Position numbers and translations under genes: made by a program. From positions 62,001 through 126,000 of the forward strand of contig NZ_JAACFT010000013.1 in NCBI RefSeq assembly GCF_029051685.1: a stretch of DNA of 64,000 bases, written 5' to 3'. Shown in pieces: positions 28,196-38,539 of this stretch (positions are counted from its first letter, which is position 1; each line of letters opens with the position of its first letter). Origin of the DNA: Bradyrhizobium sp. CSA207 (GTDB lineage Bacteria > Pseudomonadota > Alphaproteobacteria > Rhizobiales > Xanthobacteraceae). The notes below the pieces were generated by a model. That model did not search any database, was not told where the DNA came from, and saw only the letters and a list, made by a program, of their open reading frames with translations.

Positions 28196-28417
28196 ATGGG
28201 CAAGGTTGTCTTTCTTTACCGCTCGCTGGCCTATCGCAACGCGGCCGCGGATATACTGCGCAAGGCGCGCAAACTGCCGCACGGCGCGGAGCGAAGTGCG
28301 GCCCGCCGCTACGCGAGGGCGCTACGCGATCTCGCTCAGACGGAAGCCTGGCTCGAAGGGCGCGTCGCCGAGGAAGCGCGACCGCTGCGGCGAATGAGGA
28401 GGGCGGCGTCCGGCTAG
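28196..28417 (+). CDS. Small basic hypothetical protein
   Basis: 73 residues, M-G-K-V-V-F-L-Y-R-S-L-A-Y then Arg/Ala-rich helices. No signal peptide. Its stop overlaps the convergent HWE kinase gene by 4 bp. Function unknown. Confidence 0.62.
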   Translation: MGKVVFLYRSLAYRNAAADILRKARKLPHGAERSAARRYARALRDLAQTEAWLEGRVAEEARPLRRMRRAASG

Positions 28418-29904
28418 CCCGACGCGCGCTGCAACTCCGCCGAGGCTGCGGCGCCAAATTTGTCGGGTGCGGAGGACGCTGCAATCTTGCGGGTCAACGG
28501 CACCTGCAGGCGGCACAACAGCCCCTCGGGCCGCCAGTCGAACAGCGCCTGTCCGCCGAGCTGGGATTCGACGCTCGCCAGCAGGCTGCGTGTGCCGAAG
28601 CCGCGCGACTTCGGAGGCCTCACTAGCGGGCCGCCGGATTCCTCCCACGTCACGGCGAGCGCGTCGTTATCGACCTGCCAGCCGATCGTGAGCCGGCCTG
28701 ACCGCGTCGAGAGTGCGCCATACTTTGCGGAGTTGGTGAAGAGTTCATGCAGCGCCAGCGCCAGCGTCTGAGCGGTGGCAGGCACGAGCTGTACCTCGGG
28801 ACCCGCGAGCCTGATCTGGCCGCCGAGCGAATAGGGCGCAAGCTCCTCGTCGATCAGCTTCGACAATTCGGCGCCCTGCCAGCTCGACAGCGACAGGATG
28901 GTGTGAACGCGCGCCAGCGCATTGATGCGCCCTTCGACGGCGTTGACATATGCCTTGACCTCGTCGGCACGGGTGAGGCGCACGATCGATTGGGCCAGCG
29001 CCAGCGCATTCTTGGCGCGATGATCGACTTCACGCGCGAGCAGATTCTGCCGCTCCTCGGCACGCTTGCGTTCGGTGATGTCCACGGTGACACCGCTCAC
29101 GCGCACCACGCGACCGCTCCCATCGACGGTCGCGGCAGCCGTACCGACGCACCAACGCACGTCGCCGTCGGGCCGCACAATGCGGAACTCCGTTTCATAA
29201 GCGCGCGAGCCTTTGTTGAATTCGGCGATCGCCTTGCGCAACTCATCGACGTCGTCGGGGTGCAACAGAGCCTGAACGTTGGCCGGATTGACGTTAAAAT
29301 TCTCAGGGCTAACGCCGAAGATGCGATACTGGCCTTCATCCCACATCCAGTCGCCGTTGATCCAGTCCCAATCCCACGATCCCATCTTGCCGGCGGCGAT
29401 CGCCATGCTGCGCCGCTGTTCGCTCTCCCGCAGCTTTGCGGTGGAGTTTTCCAGCTCGGCGGTGCGCGCGCGGACGCGATCCTCGAGCTCCTGGTTCAGC
29501 CGCTCGAGCTCACGCGTCTTGCGGTAGAGCTCGGAAAAAACCTTGATCTTGGCGCGCAGCACCTCCGGCACGACTGGCACCGGAACGTAGTCGACCGCGC
29601 CCATCTCGTAGCCGCGGAGGCGATCGATGTCGCTCACTTGAATGGCCGAGATGAAGATCATCGCGGTCTTCTGGAAGCGCGGATGCTCCCGGATCATCGC
29701 GGCAAGCTCGAAACCGTCGAGGTCGGGCATGCAGACGTCGACCAGGATCACGGCGATCTCGGTCTTCAGCAGCACCTCCAGCGCCTCGCGACCCGACGAC
29801 GCGATCACGAGGTTCTCGCCGAGTTCCTTCAAGATGACCTCGTAGGCGAGCAGCTTGGCCGGCTGGTCATCGACGAGGAGGATGTTGACCTTTTCGTGGT
29901 CCAT
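28414..29904 (-). CDS. Receiver-PAS-HWE histidine kinase
   Basis: 496 residues in the order REC (about 5-125), coiled coil, PAS with C-terminal PAC (about 165-295), and HWE kinase. REC has I-L-L-V-D-D-Q and the phosphoacceptor Asp in I-L-V-D-V-C-M-P-D-L-D-G. The HWE core reads R-E-V-D-H-R-A-K-N-A-L-A with its phospho-His, then A-L-H-E-L-F-T-N-S-A-K-Y-G-A-L and G-F-G-T-R. It starts 12 bp after the poly-HAMP kinase stop, so the giant kinase can plausibly phosphorylate its REC domain directly. Cytosolic, no membrane segments. Output partner unknown. Confidence 0.92.
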   Translation of the reverse strand: MDHEKVNILLVDDQPAKLLAYEVILKELGENLVIASSGREALEVLLKTEIAVILVDVCMPDLDGFELAAMIREHPRFQKTAMIFISAIQVSDIDRLRGYEMGAVDYVPVPVVPEVLRAKIKVFSELYRKTRELERLNQELEDRVRARTAELENSTAKLRESEQRRSMAIAAGKMGSWDWDWINGDWMWDEGQYRIFGVSPENFNVNPANVQALLHPDDVDELRKAIAEFNKGSRAYETEFRIVRPDGDVRWCVGTAAATVDGSGRVVRVSGVTVDITERKRAEERQNLLAREVDHRAKNALALAQSIVRLTRADEVKAYVNAVEGRINALARVHTILSLSSWQGAELSKLIDEELAPYSLGGQIRLAGPEVQLVPATAQTLALALHELFTNSAKYGALSTRSGRLTIGWQVDNDALAVTWEESGGPLVRPPKSRGFGTRSLLASVESQLGGQALFDWRPEGLLCRLQVPLTRKIAASSAPDKFGAAASAELQRASG

Positions 29905-29916
29905 TTCTGGTCCCGA

Positions 29917-32900
29917 TCAGCGATGCAGCCACATGCGAATCGCAAGCAGCAATTGGTCGGTGTTCACGGGCTTGGCGAGGTAGTCGGACGCGCCGGCTTC
30001 CAGGCATTTCTCGCGGTCGCCCTTCATCGCCTTGGCGGTCAGCGCGATGATCGGCAGGCGGGCGAAGGCCGGATTCTCGCGAATAACGCCGATGGTCTGA
30101 TAGCCATCCATCTGCGGCATCATGATGTCCATCAAGACGATCGCGATTTCCGGGTTGGACTCGACCAGCGTTACTGCTTCTCTGCCGGTGGTCGCCGTCA
30201 ACACCTTCATGCCCCGCCGTTCCAGCACGCTCGACAGTGCGAAGATGTTGCGGGCGTCGTCGTCGACGAGCAGCGCTGTCTTGCCGATCAGGTCCTCGTC
30301 GGAACTGTTCAACTTTTCCAGCATACGCTGTTTCTCGACCGGCAGCTCCGTGATCACGCGGTGCAGGAACAGGGCGGTCTCGTCGAGCAGACGCTCCGGC
30401 GATTCCACGCCCTTCACCACGATGCTGCGCGCCATGGTGTGCAGCTCCGCATCCTCCTCCGCCGAGAGCTCGCGGCCGGTGAACACCACCACCGGAATGT
30501 TCGAGAGTGCATCGTCCTTGCGGATATGGTCCAGCACCTCGAAGCCGCTCATATCGGGCAGCCGCAGGTCGAGCACTATGCAATCGAAGGGTGCCTCACG
30601 CAGCATCGAGAGCGCATCGGCGCCGGTACCGGTCGTCACAATCTCGATGTCGTCGTGATCCAGCAACTCGCGGATCGAGAGCTGCTCGGCTTCGTTGTCC
30701 TCGACGATCAGGAGCCGCTTGCGCCGGGGCCGCGCATATTCCTTGATCTGCGTCAGCGCGGCGGCGACGCCTTCGGTCGTCGTCGGCTTGTTCACGAAGG
30801 AGAAGGCGCCGCGGGCGAGCGCATGCTGGCGGTCCTCGTCGAGCGTAATGATCTGCACCGGAATGTGGCGCGTCAGCGGATTGTGCTTGAGCTGGCTCAG
30901 CACCGTCCAGCCGAGCATGTCGGGCAGGAAGACGTCGAGTGAGACGGCTCTCGGCTGATATTGCTTCGCAAGCTCGAGGGCTTCCGCGCCGCGGGCGGCG
31001 ACCAGCACCTTGAATCCCTTGTCGCGGGCCAGATCGATCAGCACGCGCGCATAATGCGGGTCGTCCTCGACGATCAACAGGATGCTGTCGCCTGGCTCGA
31101 GATTGAGCCGATCGTCGGGAAGCTGTTCGATGACACGCTCGGGCGCCGTCGCTACCTGCTGAAGTGCCGGCGGTTGGCTGTATTGTTGTGGCGCGGCGCG
31201 CGGTGCGAGCGTCGGCCCTGAATATTTCAGTGGCAAATAGAGCGTGAAGGTCGAGCCCTTGCCAGGCGCGCTGCGCAGGTGGATTTCTCCGCCGAGCAGG
31301 CTTGCGAGCTCGCGGCTGATGGCAAGGCCAAGGCCGGTGCCGCCATATTTGCGGCTGGTGCCGGCGTCGGCCTGCTGGAACGCCTCGAAGATCAGCTTCT
31401 GCTTCTCCAAGGGTATGCCGATGCCGGTGTCGGACACTTCGAACGCGATCACGGCCGGTGCGGTGTTCAGCACCGGATGATCCGTACCCCAGCCTCCGAG
31501 CGCGGCGGCAACCTTCAACCGCACTTCGCCTTCGGCGGTGAACTTGAAGGCGTTGGAGAGCAGGTTCTTCAAGACCTGTTGCAGGCGCTTGGAGTCCGTG
31601 ACGAGGCTGCGCGCGAGGTTCGGATCGACGTCGATCTTGAACGACAGGTTGCGATTTTCGGCCTCGTGCCGGAACGGCCGTCCGACGGTATCGAGCAGGT
31701 TCGCCGTCAGGATCTCCTCGGCGTCGACCGTCACCGTGCCGGACTCGATCTTGGAGAGATCGAGAATGTCGCTGATGAGGTTGAGCAGGTCGGTGCCGGC
31801 GCCGTGAATTGTGCGGGCGAATTCGACCTGCTTGGCCGAGAGGTTGCCGTCCGGATTGTCCGTGAGCTGCTGGCCGAGGATGAGGATCGAGTTCAGCGGC
31901 GTGCGTAGCTCGTGGCTCATATTGGCCAGGAATTCGGACTTGTACTTCGACGTCAGCGCGAGCTCGGTCGCCTTTTCCTCCAGCGCGCGGCGGGCCTGCT
32001 CGATCTCCTGGTTCTTGCGCTCGACCTCGACGTTGCGCTCGGCGAGCTGCTGCGCCTTCTGCTCGAGCTGGTCGTTGGTCTGCTGCAACTCGCGCTGCTG
32101 GGTCTGAAGCTCTCCGGCGAGCTGCTGCGACTGCTTGAGCAGGCCTTCGGTCTGCATCGTCGCCTCGATCGAGTTGAGCACGATGCCGATGGAGTCGGTG
32201 AGCTGCTCCAGGAAGGTCATCTGCGAGGTCGTGAACGAGGCAAGCGAGGCGAGCTCGATCACGGCCTTGACCTGGCCTTCGAACAGGACCGGGAGCACCA
32301 CGAGGTCTTTCGGTGCGACGCGGAGCAGCGCCGAATTGATCGGCACCACGTCGGCGGGAATGTCCGCGACCACACGCGGGCGCCGGTCGAGCGCGCATTG
32401 GCCGATCAGCCCGTCGCCGAACTGCAGCACCTGCTGATAGGGATAGACGCCGTCGCCAGCGTAGGAGGCGAGCAGGCGAAGCTGCGGGCTGTCCTCGTTC
32501 TCGACCTGATAGATCACGCCGGTATGGGCGCTCACCAGCGGCGACAATTCGCTGAGCAGCAGCCGGCCGACGGTGGTGAGGTCGCGCTGGCCCTGAAGCA
32601 TGTTGGTGAATTTGGCAAGGTTGGTCTTGAGCCAGTCCTGCTCGGTGTTCACGTCCGTCGTAAGACGGAGGTTCGTGATCATCGTGTTGATGTTGTCCTT
32701 CAGCTCCGCGACCTCGCCGCGGGCGTCGACCTGGATCGATCGGGTGAGGTCGCCCTTGGTCACCGCGGTCGCCACCTCCGCGATCGCGCGCACCTGCGAG
32801 GTGAGGTTGGCCGCCAGCAGGTTGACGTTGCCAGTGAGGTCCTTCCAGGTGCCGGCGGCGCCTGGCACGTTGGCCTGACCGCCGAGCCGGCCCTCGACGC

Positions 32901-35900
32901 CGACTTCGCGCGCCACCGACGTCACTTGGTCGGCGAAGGTCGCGAGCGTCTCGGTCATGTTGTTGATGGTGTCGGCGAGCGCCGCGACCTCGCCCTTCGA
33001 TTTCACGGTGAGGTTCTGCTTCAGATCGCCGTTGGCGACCGCGGTCACCACCTTGACGATGCCGCGGACCTGCTCGGTCAGGTTCGCCGCCATGAAGTTG
33101 ACGGTGTCGGTGAGGTCTTTCCAGGTGCCGGCGACGCCCGGCACCTGCGCCTGGCCGCCCAGCTTGCCTTCGGTGCCGACCTCGCGCGCGACGCGGGTGA
33201 CCTCGCCGGCGAAGGCATTGAGCTGGTCCACCATGGTGTTGATGGTGTTCTTCAGCTCGAGGATCTCGCCCTTCACGTCCACGGTGATCTTGCGCGACAA
33301 GTCGCCGCGCGCCACGGCGGTCGTGACTTCGGCGATGTTGCGGACCTGCGTGGTGAGGTTCGCAGCCAGCAGGTTGACGTTGTCCGTGAGGTCTTTCCAG
33401 GTGCCACCGACGCCGGGCACCACGGCCTGACCGCCGAGCCGGCCTTCGGTGCCGACCTCGCGGGCAACGCGCGTCACTTCGGCGGCGAAGGAGCGCAGCT
33501 GTTCGACCATGGTGTTCAGCGTGTCCTTCAGCAGAAGGATTTCGCCGCGCACGTCCACCGTGATCTTCTTCGACAGGTCGCCGCCGGCGATGGCGGTCGC
33601 GACCTCGGCGATGTTGCGGACCTGGGCCGTCAGGTTCGAGGCCATGAAGTTGACATTGTCGGTGAGATCCTTCCAGGTGCCGGCGACGCCGGGCACCTCG
33701 GCTTGGCCGCCAAGCTTGCCTTCCGTGCCGACCTCGCGCGCCACGCGCGTCACTTCGCCGGCAAAACCGTTGAGCTGGTCCACCATGGTGTTGATGGTGT
33801 TCTTCAGCTCCAGGATTTCGCCGCGCACGTCGACGGTGATCTTGCGCGACAGGTCTCCGCGCGCCACGGCGGTGGTCACTTCGGCGATGTTGCGGACCTG
33901 GGCAGTGAGGTTGCCCGCCATCGAGTTCACGGAGTCCGTGAGGTCCTTCCAGGTGCCGGCGACGCCGGGCACGTTGGCCTGACCGCCGAGACGGCCCTCG
34001 GTGCCGACCTCGCGCGCCACGCGCGTCACCTCGCCCGCGAAGCGGTTGAGCTGGTCGACCATCGTGTTGAGGGTGTCCTTGAGCTGAAGGATTTCGCCGC
34101 GCACGTCGACGGTGATCTTGCGCGACAAGTCGCCGCCGGCAATGGCGGTCGCGACCTCGGCGATGTTGCGGACCTGAGCCGTGAGGTTGCCCGCCATCGA
34201 GTTCACGGAGTCTGTGAGATCCTTCCAGGTGCCGGCGACGCCGGGCACTTCGGCCTGGCCGCCGAGCTTGCCTTCAGTGCCGACCTCGCGCGCCACGCGC
34301 GTGACTTCGCCGGCAAAGGCGTTGAGCTGGTCCACCATCGTGTTGAGCGTTTCCTTCAACTGAAGGATTTCGCCGGACACGTTCACCGTGATCTTCTTCG
34401 ACAGGTCGCCTTTCGCGACGGCGGTGGCGACCTCGGCGATGTTGCGGACCTGGCCGGTCAGGTTCGAGGCCATCGAGTTGACCGAGTCGGTCAAGTCCTT
34501 CCAGGTGCCGGCGACGCCACGCACCTGGGCCTGTCCGCCGAGCTTGCCTTCGGTGCCGACCTCGCGCGCGACGCGCGTGACCTCGCCGGCGAAGGCGTTG
34601 AGCTGGTCCACCATGGTGTTGATGGTGTCTTTCAGCTCGAGAATCTCGCCGCGCACGTCCACGGTGATCTTCTTGGAGAGGTCGCCGCCTGCGACCGCCG
34701 TCGTCACCTCGGCGATGTTGCGGACCTGCGCGGTCAGGTTCGACGCCATCGAGTTGACGCTTTCGGTCAGGTCCTTCCAGGTGCCGGCGACGCCAAGCAC
34801 GTTGGCCTGGCCGCCGAGCCGCCCCTCGGTGCCGACCTCGCGCGCGACGCGGGTGACTTCGCCCGCGAAGGCGTTGAGCTGGTCCACCATGGTGTTGAGC
34901 GTTTCCTTCAACTGAAGGATCTCGCCGGACACGTTCACCGTGATTTTCTTCGACAAGTCACCGCCAGCGATCGCGGTGGCGACGTCGGCGATGTTGCGGA
35001 CCTGCGCTGTCAGGTTCGACGCCATGAAGTTGACGTTGTCAGTGAGGTCCTTCCAGGTTCCGGCCACACCGGGCACCTGGGCCTGGCCGCCGAGCTTGCC
35101 CTCGGTGCCGACCTCGCGCGCCACGCGCGTCACTTCCGAGGCGAACGAGTTGAGCTGGTCGACCATGGTGTTGATGGTGTCCTTCAGCTCCAGAATCTCG
35201 CCGCGTACGTCCACGGTGATCTTGCGGGACAAGTCGCCGCGCGCCACGGCGGTGGTGACGTTGGCGATGTTGCGCACCTGCGCGGTGAGGTTGCCGCACA
35301 TCGCATTGACGGAATCGGTCAAGTCCTTCCAGGTACCGGCGACGCCGGGCACGATCGCCTGGCCGCCGAGCTTGCCGTCGGTGCCGACCTCTCGCGCCAC
35401 GCGCGTCACTTCGGAGGCGAAGGAGCGCAACTGGTCCACCATCGTGTTGATGGCTTCCTTGAGCTGGAGGATTTCGCCGCGGACGTCGACGGTGATCTTC
35501 TTGGACAAGTCGCCGTTGGCGACCGCGATCGTCACCTCGGCGATGTTGCGAACCTGGTTGGTCAGGTTGTTCGCCATCGAGTTGACGCTCTCGGTCAGAT
35601 CCTTCCAGACGCCGGTCACTTCCGGCACCTGGGCCTGTCCGCCGAGCTTGCCCTCGGTCCCGACCTCGCGCGCGACGCGCGTCACCTCGGAGGTGAACAC
35701 GCCAAGCTGCTTGATCATGGTGTTGACGATGGTCGCCGACTGCAAAAATTCGCCGCGGAGCGGCCGGCCCTCGACGTCGAGCTTGACGGTCTGGATCAGG
35801 TCGCCTTGCGCGACGGCTGCGACCGCGCGCGTGACCTCGCGGGTCGGCCACAGCAGGTCGTCGATCAGCGTGTTGACCGAGCCTTCCATGTCGGCCCAGG

Positions 35901-36207
35901 AGCCCGAGGCCAGCCCGAACTTCACGCGCTGCCGCGTCTTGCCTTCGCGCCCCACCACCTGGCCGACCAGCTCGAGCTGCTGCGCCATCCGTTGGTTGGC
36001 GGCGATGATTTCATTAAAAGTGTCGGCGATCTTGCCGTCGATGCCGAGATAGTCGACGCTCATGCGCACGGAAAAATCGCCGCTGCGCATTGCCTGCAAT
36101 GCGAGCAGCAATTCCGGCCGGGAATCCGGGTCCGACGCATCATTGATTTTTGGCTTTGGGACGCGACGACCGGAGCGTGATGCAGTTCCGGGATCGAGGT
36201 CGCTCAT
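29917..36207 (-). CDS. Giant cytosolic poly-HAMP hybrid sensor histidine kinase
   Basis: 2096 residues, no membrane segments. Order: a short N-terminal tail; degenerate HAMPs (about 40-170); eleven near-identical 92-residue units (about 170-1185); GAF (about 1190-1340); coiled coil; HisKA with His1432 in [10 protein letters not shown]; HATPase; three receivers. Each receiver has its Asp ([27 protein letters not shown]). Each unit pairs a canonical HAMP (G-D-L-S-x-K-I-T-V-D-V-x-G-E-I) with a divergent one ([17 protein letters not shown]). The layout recalls fungal group III (Nik1/Os-1) osmosensing kinases. ATG 36207 has a GGGGGA site; a TTG/ATG further up adds 17 residues without one. Probably co-transcribed with the HWE gene. 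Confidence 0.93.
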   Translation of the reverse strand: MSDLDPGTASRSGRRVPKPKINDASDPDSRPELLLALQAMRSGDFSVRMSVDYLGIDGKIADTFNEIIAANQRMAQQLELVGQVVGREGKTRQRVKFGLASGSWADMEGSVNTLIDDLLWPTREVTRAVAAVAQGDLIQTVKLDVEGRPLRGEFLQSATIVNTMIKQLGVFTSEVTRVAREVGTEGKLGGQAQVPEVTGVWKDLTESVNSMANNLTNQVRNIAEVTIAVANGDLSKKITVDVRGEILQLKEAINTMVDQLRSFASEVTRVAREVGTDGKLGGQAIVPGVAGTWKDLTDSVNAMCGNLTAQVRNIANVTTAVARGDLSRKITVDVRGEILELKDTINTMVDQLNSFASEVTRVAREVGTEGKLGGQAQVPGVAGTWKDLTDNVNFMASNLTAQVRNIADVATAIAGGDLSKKITVNVSGEILQLKETLNTMVDQLNAFAGEVTRVAREVGTEGRLGGQANVLGVAGTWKDLTESVNSMASNLTAQVRNIAEVTTAVAGGDLSKKITVDVRGEILELKDTINTMVDQLNAFAGEVTRVAREVGTEGKLGGQAQVRGVAGTWKDLTDSVNSMASNLTGQVRNIAEVATAVAKGDLSKKITVNVSGEILQLKETLNTMVDQLNAFAGEVTRVAREVGTEGKLGGQAEVPGVAGTWKDLTDSVNSMAGNLTAQVRNIAEVATAIAGGDLSRKITVDVRGEILQLKDTLNTMVDQLNRFAGEVTRVAREVGTEGRLGGQANVPGVAGTWKDLTDSVNSMAGNLTAQVRNIAEVTTAVARGDLSRKITVDVRGEILELKNTINTMVDQLNGFAGEVTRVAREVGTEGKLGGQAEVPGVAGTWKDLTDNVNFMASNLTAQVRNIAEVATAIAGGDLSKKITVDVRGEILLLKDTLNTMVEQLRSFAAEVTRVAREVGTEGRLGGQAVVPGVGGTWKDLTDNVNLLAANLTTQVRNIAEVTTAVARGDLSRKITVDVKGEILELKNTINTMVDQLNAFAGEVTRVAREVGTEGKLGGQAQVPGVAGTWKDLTDTVNFMAANLTEQVRGIVKVVTAVANGDLKQNLTVKSKGEVAALADTINNMTETLATFADQVTSVAREVGVEGRLGGQANVPGAAGTWKDLTGNVNLLAANLTSQVRAIAEVATAVTKGDLTRSIQVDARGEVAELKDNINTMITNLRLTTDVNTEQDWLKTNLAKFTNMLQGQRDLTTVGRLLLSELSPLVSAHTGVIYQVENEDSPQLRLLASYAGDGVYPYQQVLQFGDGLIGQCALDRRPRVVADIPADVVPINSALLRVAPKDLVVLPVLFEGQVKAVIELASLASFTTSQMTFLEQLTDSIGIVLNSIEATMQTEGLLKQSQQLAGELQTQQRELQQTNDQLEQKAQQLAERNVEVERKNQEIEQARRALEEKATELALTSKYKSEFLANMSHELRTPLNSILILGQQLTDNPDGNLSAKQVEFARTIHGAGTDLLNLISDILDLSKIESGTVTVDAEEILTANLLDTVGRPFRHEAENRNLSFKIDVDPNLARSLVTDSKRLQQVLKNLLSNAFKFTAEGEVRLKVAAALGGWGTDHPVLNTAPAVIAFEVSDTGIGIPLEKQKLIFEAFQQADAGTSRKYGGTGLGLAISRELASLLGGEIHLRSAPGKGSTFTLYLPLKYSGPTLAPRAAPQQYSQPPALQQVATAPERVIEQLPDDRLNLEPGDSILLIVEDDPHYARVLIDLARDKGFKVLVAARGAEALELAKQYQPRAVSLDVFLPDMLGWTVLSQLKHNPLTRHIPVQIITLDEDRQHALARGAFSFVNKPTTTEGVAAALTQIKEYARPRRKRLLIVEDNEAEQLSIRELLDHDDIEIVTTGTGADALSMLREAPFDCIVLDLRLPDMSGFEVLDHIRKDDALSNIPVVVFTGRELSAEEDAELHTMARSIVVKGVESPERLLDETALFLHRVITELPVEKQRMLEKLNSSDEDLIGKTALLVDDDARNIFALSSVLERRGMKVLTATTGREAVTLVESNPEIAIVLMDIMMPQMDGYQTIGVIRENPAFARLPIIALTAKAMKGDREKCLEAGASDYLAKPVNTDQLLLAIRMWLHR
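32660..35695 (-). repeat. Eleven in-frame 276-bp tandem repeats (HAMP units)
   Basis: The W-K-D-L-T-codon block (about TCCTTCCAGGTGCC on the plus strand) recurs at 276-bp spacing from about 35.6 kb down to 32.8 kb, eleven times. The units differ mostly by synonymous or conservative changes (E/D-S-V-N-S-M versus D-N-V-N-F-M versus D-N-V-N-L-L), and GGTG/GGCC-rich copies are nearly identical. Such tandem DNA can recombine, so copy number may vary between strains. Confidence 0.9.
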
Positions 36208-36421
36208 ATGATTCCCCCGCAGGCGTCGGCCGAATCCAAGGCCAGACGCAATTGTCAAACTAGAGCGTCAGCCAAATTCGAAATCAAGCGCCAACGTTGC
36301 GGCGCACGAAAATGGAACCTGCTCTACTCAGCCCAATCGCAATAACGGCGAGGGAGGACGTCGGTTCCATCCCTTTCAGAAGAAGTTTCCGTCCCGCAGG
36401 TGCCCCGGATAGAGGCCCGTC

Positions 36422-36446
36422 GGAACAGAGCACAGGCCCTGTGGTT
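36422..36446 (+). promoter_or_regulatory. EcfG-like promoter motif (gene at 36472)
   Basis: GGAAC (36422-36426), 16 bases, GGTT (36443-36446); 26 bp before the ATG. Confidence 0.58.
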
Positions 36447-36471
36447 AGCCCGCAAAACCATGGAGAGACGC

Positions 36472-36768
36472 ATGCGAGCCGTGTTTGCAGCGATTATCGT
36501 CAGCTTGTTCGGCGCCGGCTCGGCGCTGGCGCAGGGGGGCGCACCCAGCGGACGCGGAGCCGTGACCGGTGATCCCGCGGCAAGCTCCGCGACCCCGCGC
36601 GCCGATTCGCCCACGACAGGCGCGGCGACAAGGCCGAGCCCGAGCGGCAGCGGCACTTCGACCTCGGGCGGCAAGGATGACAATGGCGATGCGGGCCGTG
36701 GCAAGATGCCCGAGAGCGACCGTACGGTGCGCCCCGAGAGCCAGCAGCGGCATTCGGACGACAAATGA
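36472..36768 (+). CDS. Small secreted Gly/Ser/Pro-rich protein
   Basis: 98 residues: signal peptide M-R-A-V-F-A-A-I-I-V-S-L-F-G-A-G-S-A-L-A, then a disordered tail rich in Gly, Ser, Thr and Pro, ending in charged residues. ATG 36472 has GGAGAG at 36462; an earlier ATG at 36460 would be in frame but lacks spacing. Composition similar to the 27436-27675 protein, and an EcfG-like motif lies upstream. Confidence 0.7.
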   Translation: MRAVFAAIIVSLFGAGSALAQGGAPSGRGAVTGDPAASSATPRADSPTTGAATRPSPSGSGTSTSGGKDDNGDAGRGKMPESDRTVRPESQQRHSDDK

Positions 36769-36774
36769 TCGCGG

Positions 36775-37284
36775 CTACTTGTCGGCCATCGTGCGCTCCA
36801 CGTCCTTGACCTGGCCGCGCAGCTTGGGCAGCTGTTCGCGCGCGAAGGCGGCCAGTGCGGGATTGTCCGGCCCGTTCAGATAGTGCTCGAGCAGGGTGAT
36901 GACGGACTCATATTCGGGGATCTGCGCAGCATAGAAGCTTCTGACGTAAGTTGGTCCGTCCGAGGCTTCGGGCTCGACGAGGATGGCGCCGGGCATGGTC
37001 TTGCCGGCGTGTGGCTCGGCACCAATCGCTTGCTGAATTTCTTTCAGCGCTTTGTCGCGCTTGGCTGCCTCCTCGACCCGCAAGGCGGCAAGATTTTTGA
37101 CCTCCGCATTGCCCTTCAGGTCGGTGCTCTCCAACAGGTCCTGCTGAAAGTGGCTGAAGGCGTAGAGGCTGCTGACGACGTCGTTCGCGGTCGGCGTGCG
37201 CTCCCCAGGCGTTCGCTCGCCGATGTTGTCCGCAAGCGCTGCCGTGCCGATGAATGCCAAGACGATCGCGACAAGAACTCGCAT
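36775..37284 (-). CDS. DUF4142 periplasmic protein
   Basis: 169 residues, signal peptide (V-L-V-A-I-V-L-A-F-I-G-T-A-A-L-A) and a DUF4142-like four-helix region with repeated charged patches (K-G-N-A-E-V-K-N-L-A-A-L-R-V-E-E and Y-E-S-V-I-T-L-L-E-H-Y-L). Family members resemble ferritin-like bundles and are often stress induced. The gene converges on the small secreted gene at 36472. Confidence 0.72.
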   Translation of the reverse strand: MRVLVAIVLAFIGTAALADNIGERTPGERTPTANDVVSSLYAFSHFQQDLLESTDLKGNAEVKNLAALRVEEAAKRDKALKEIQQAIGAEPHAGKTMPGAILVEPEASDGPTYVRSFYAAQIPEYESVITLLEHYLNGPDNPALAAFAREQLPKLRGQVKDVERTMADK

Positions 37285-37378
37285 GACTATCCAATGACTG
37301 ATGGCGCGCGAAGTTCCGCGAAGATTACGATCCGGTAAGGCGGTTGCGGGACGCAGGTTCCGACCCCACGTTTTTTGT

Positions 37379-37573
37379 ATGAAGCAATCAGATATCTTCA
37401 GAGATAACGCAGAGAACTGCCTGCAGCTCGCCGAACGCGCGGAAGGGCAACCGAGCTACAAGCGCTATTCGCGTATGGCGGAGGCCTGGATGGCGCTCGC
37501 GAACGAGCAGGACTGGCTCGATGGCGAAATCCCGCCCGTTACGGACCGCGTCCCCCACAAGCAGGATGTGTGA
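37379..37573 (+). CDS. Small hypothetical protein (Bradyrhizobium-type helical family)
   Basis: 64 residues: M-K-Q-S-D-I-F-R-D-N-A-E-N-C-L-Q-L-A-E-R-A then Y-K-R-Y-S-R-M-A-E-A-W-M-A-L-A-N-E-Q-D-W-L. The pattern (N-A-E-N-C, then M-A-E-A-W) belongs to the same loose family as the 11172 and 21820 proteins. Start at ATG 37379; upstream frame runs over DNA without family similarity. Confidence 0.68.
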   Translation: MKQSDIFRDNAENCLQLAERAEGQPSYKRYSRMAEAWMALANEQDWLDGEIPPVTDRVPHKQDV

Positions 37574-37692
37574 GCGCTCACGCTTGCGCGAAACTCCCGT
37601 GTGATTCCGCTCACGGAATGAAGGCGACAAATCCACGATGATTAGGGAATAGTCGATCGCGTTGATTTTCGGTTCCAGAAAGAGGATTTGCG

Positions 37693-37824
37693 ATGACTCC
37701 ACGTCTAGCCCTTCTCTCACTCATCCTCGCCTTCGGCGTCTCCGTCGCGTTCGCGACGGTGACCACCGTGCGGCAAGTGCATCTGGCGAGTACACCGGCC
37801 ACGGTACGCGCGGCGCACAGCTAG
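37693..37824 (+). CDS. 43-residue secreted or membrane peptide
   Basis: M-T-P-R-L-A-L-L-S-L-I-L-A-F-G-V-S-V-A-F then a short polar tail ending A-A-H-S. The hydrophobic N-terminus fits a signal or single transmembrane helix. GAGG lies 10 bp upstream of the ATG. Function unknown. Confidence 0.55.
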   Translation: MTPRLALLSLILAFGVSVAFATVTTVRQVHLASTPATVRAAHS

Positions 37825-37848
37825 CAACAAGTCGCTCTCGCTCGGGCC

Positions 37849-37873
37849 GGAACCTTCGACACAGCGGCGCGTA
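37849..37873 (+). promoter_or_regulatory. EcfG-like promoter motif (gene at 37910)
   Basis: GGAAC (37849-37853), 16 bases, CGTA (37870-37873), one base off CGTT; 37 bp before the ATG. Confidence 0.5.
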
Positions 37874-37909
37874 AGCGCTTCGAGGCATCAGAGGAGGCGA
37901 GAGGACATC

Positions 37910-38116
37910 ATGGTCCATTCCGATCAAGGCATCGTCAGAGACAAGCGCGGTGAACAGCAGCTGCGCGATAAGCAGCGTGCACAGAGTGTGCACAAGTCGG
38001 GGCCGAAGGGATTGCCCTCGCGGGAGGCGACACGCGATCCCAAGCTGAGCGACAACAGCAAGACGCCCGGCTCAGGCATGACGCCGGATGATTCCGGCGG
38101 CGCGCCGAGCGGCTAG
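37910..38116 (+). CDS. Small hydrophilic hypothetical protein
   Basis: 68 residues, entirely hydrophilic and Lys/Ser/Gly/Pro rich (D-K-R-G-E-Q-Q-L-R-D-K-Q-R), likely intrinsically disordered like other stress-locus proteins here. GAGGAGGCGAGAGG forms a strong ribosome binding site. An EcfG-like motif lies upstream. Confidence 0.65.
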   Translation: MVHSDQGIVRDKRGEQQLRDKQRAQSVHKSGPKGLPSREATRDPKLSDNSKTPGSGMTPDDSGGAPSG

Positions 38117-38260
38117 TCTCACAAGGAACGAATCCATACGCGAAGAGTCGAACGTTTGCTTCCGGCTGTCATGCCCCCGGTGCGCCGGAAGCAATCTCCA
38201 AGGACGGTCCTGGCACACCTGTGCCGGGGCCGTTTGCTTATGAAATATCTGCGATCCGAT

Positions 38261-38515
38261 TCAGTCTTCCGTATCGCCCGGCTGGGCTCGATTGCCCCGG
38301 ATGTGCCCGTCGGCCCCCCGCCCGAACACGCCATAATTGCTTGATTTGATCCCTGGTGGGCCGTCGGGGACGGCACCGGCAAGCCCGATCTTGAGAAGCT
38401 CGCGGACCGCTGCGGCACGCGTCGGCATACGATGCTTGAAGCGGAAATCATCGACTGCGGCCAACTCTTCCGGCGAGAGCATGACCTGGAGGCGCTCGGC
38501 GCGAAGATCATTCAT
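38261..38515 (-). CDS. Ribbon-helix-helix-like DNA-binding protein
   Basis: 84 residues, R-A-E-R-L-Q-V-M-L-S-P-E-E-L-A-A-V-D-D-F, then R-F-K-H-R-M-P-T-R-A-A-A-V-R-E-L, the pattern of an N-terminal RHH (CopG/Arc-like) domain: beta strand, helix and a second helix with T/S-R-x-x-x-V-R-E-L. The tail is Gly/Asp rich. A perfect 7-bp palindrome sits 25 bp upstream, suggesting autoregulation. No toxin gene is adjacent, so antitoxin function is not indicated. Confidence 0.78.
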   Translation of the reverse strand: MNDLRAERLQVMLSPEELAAVDDFRFKHRMPTRAAAVRELLKIGLAGAVPDGPPGIKSSNYGVFGRGADGHIRGNRAQPGDTED

Positions 38516-38539
38516 GACTCACCACATCGAATGTGCAGA

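Noticed and set aside
31912..36180. 1422-codon open frame on the plus strand opposite the poly-HAMP gene
   Set aside because: Antisense shadow of a repetitive GC-rich gene. The minus strand carries clear HAMP, HisKA and receiver motifs; the plus-strand translation is His/Asp/Leu-rich without folds.
37285..37320. EcfG-like motif before the DUF4142 gene (GGAAC-N16-CATT)
   Set aside because: The -10-like element is only about 8 bp before the ATG, too close for a normal leader.
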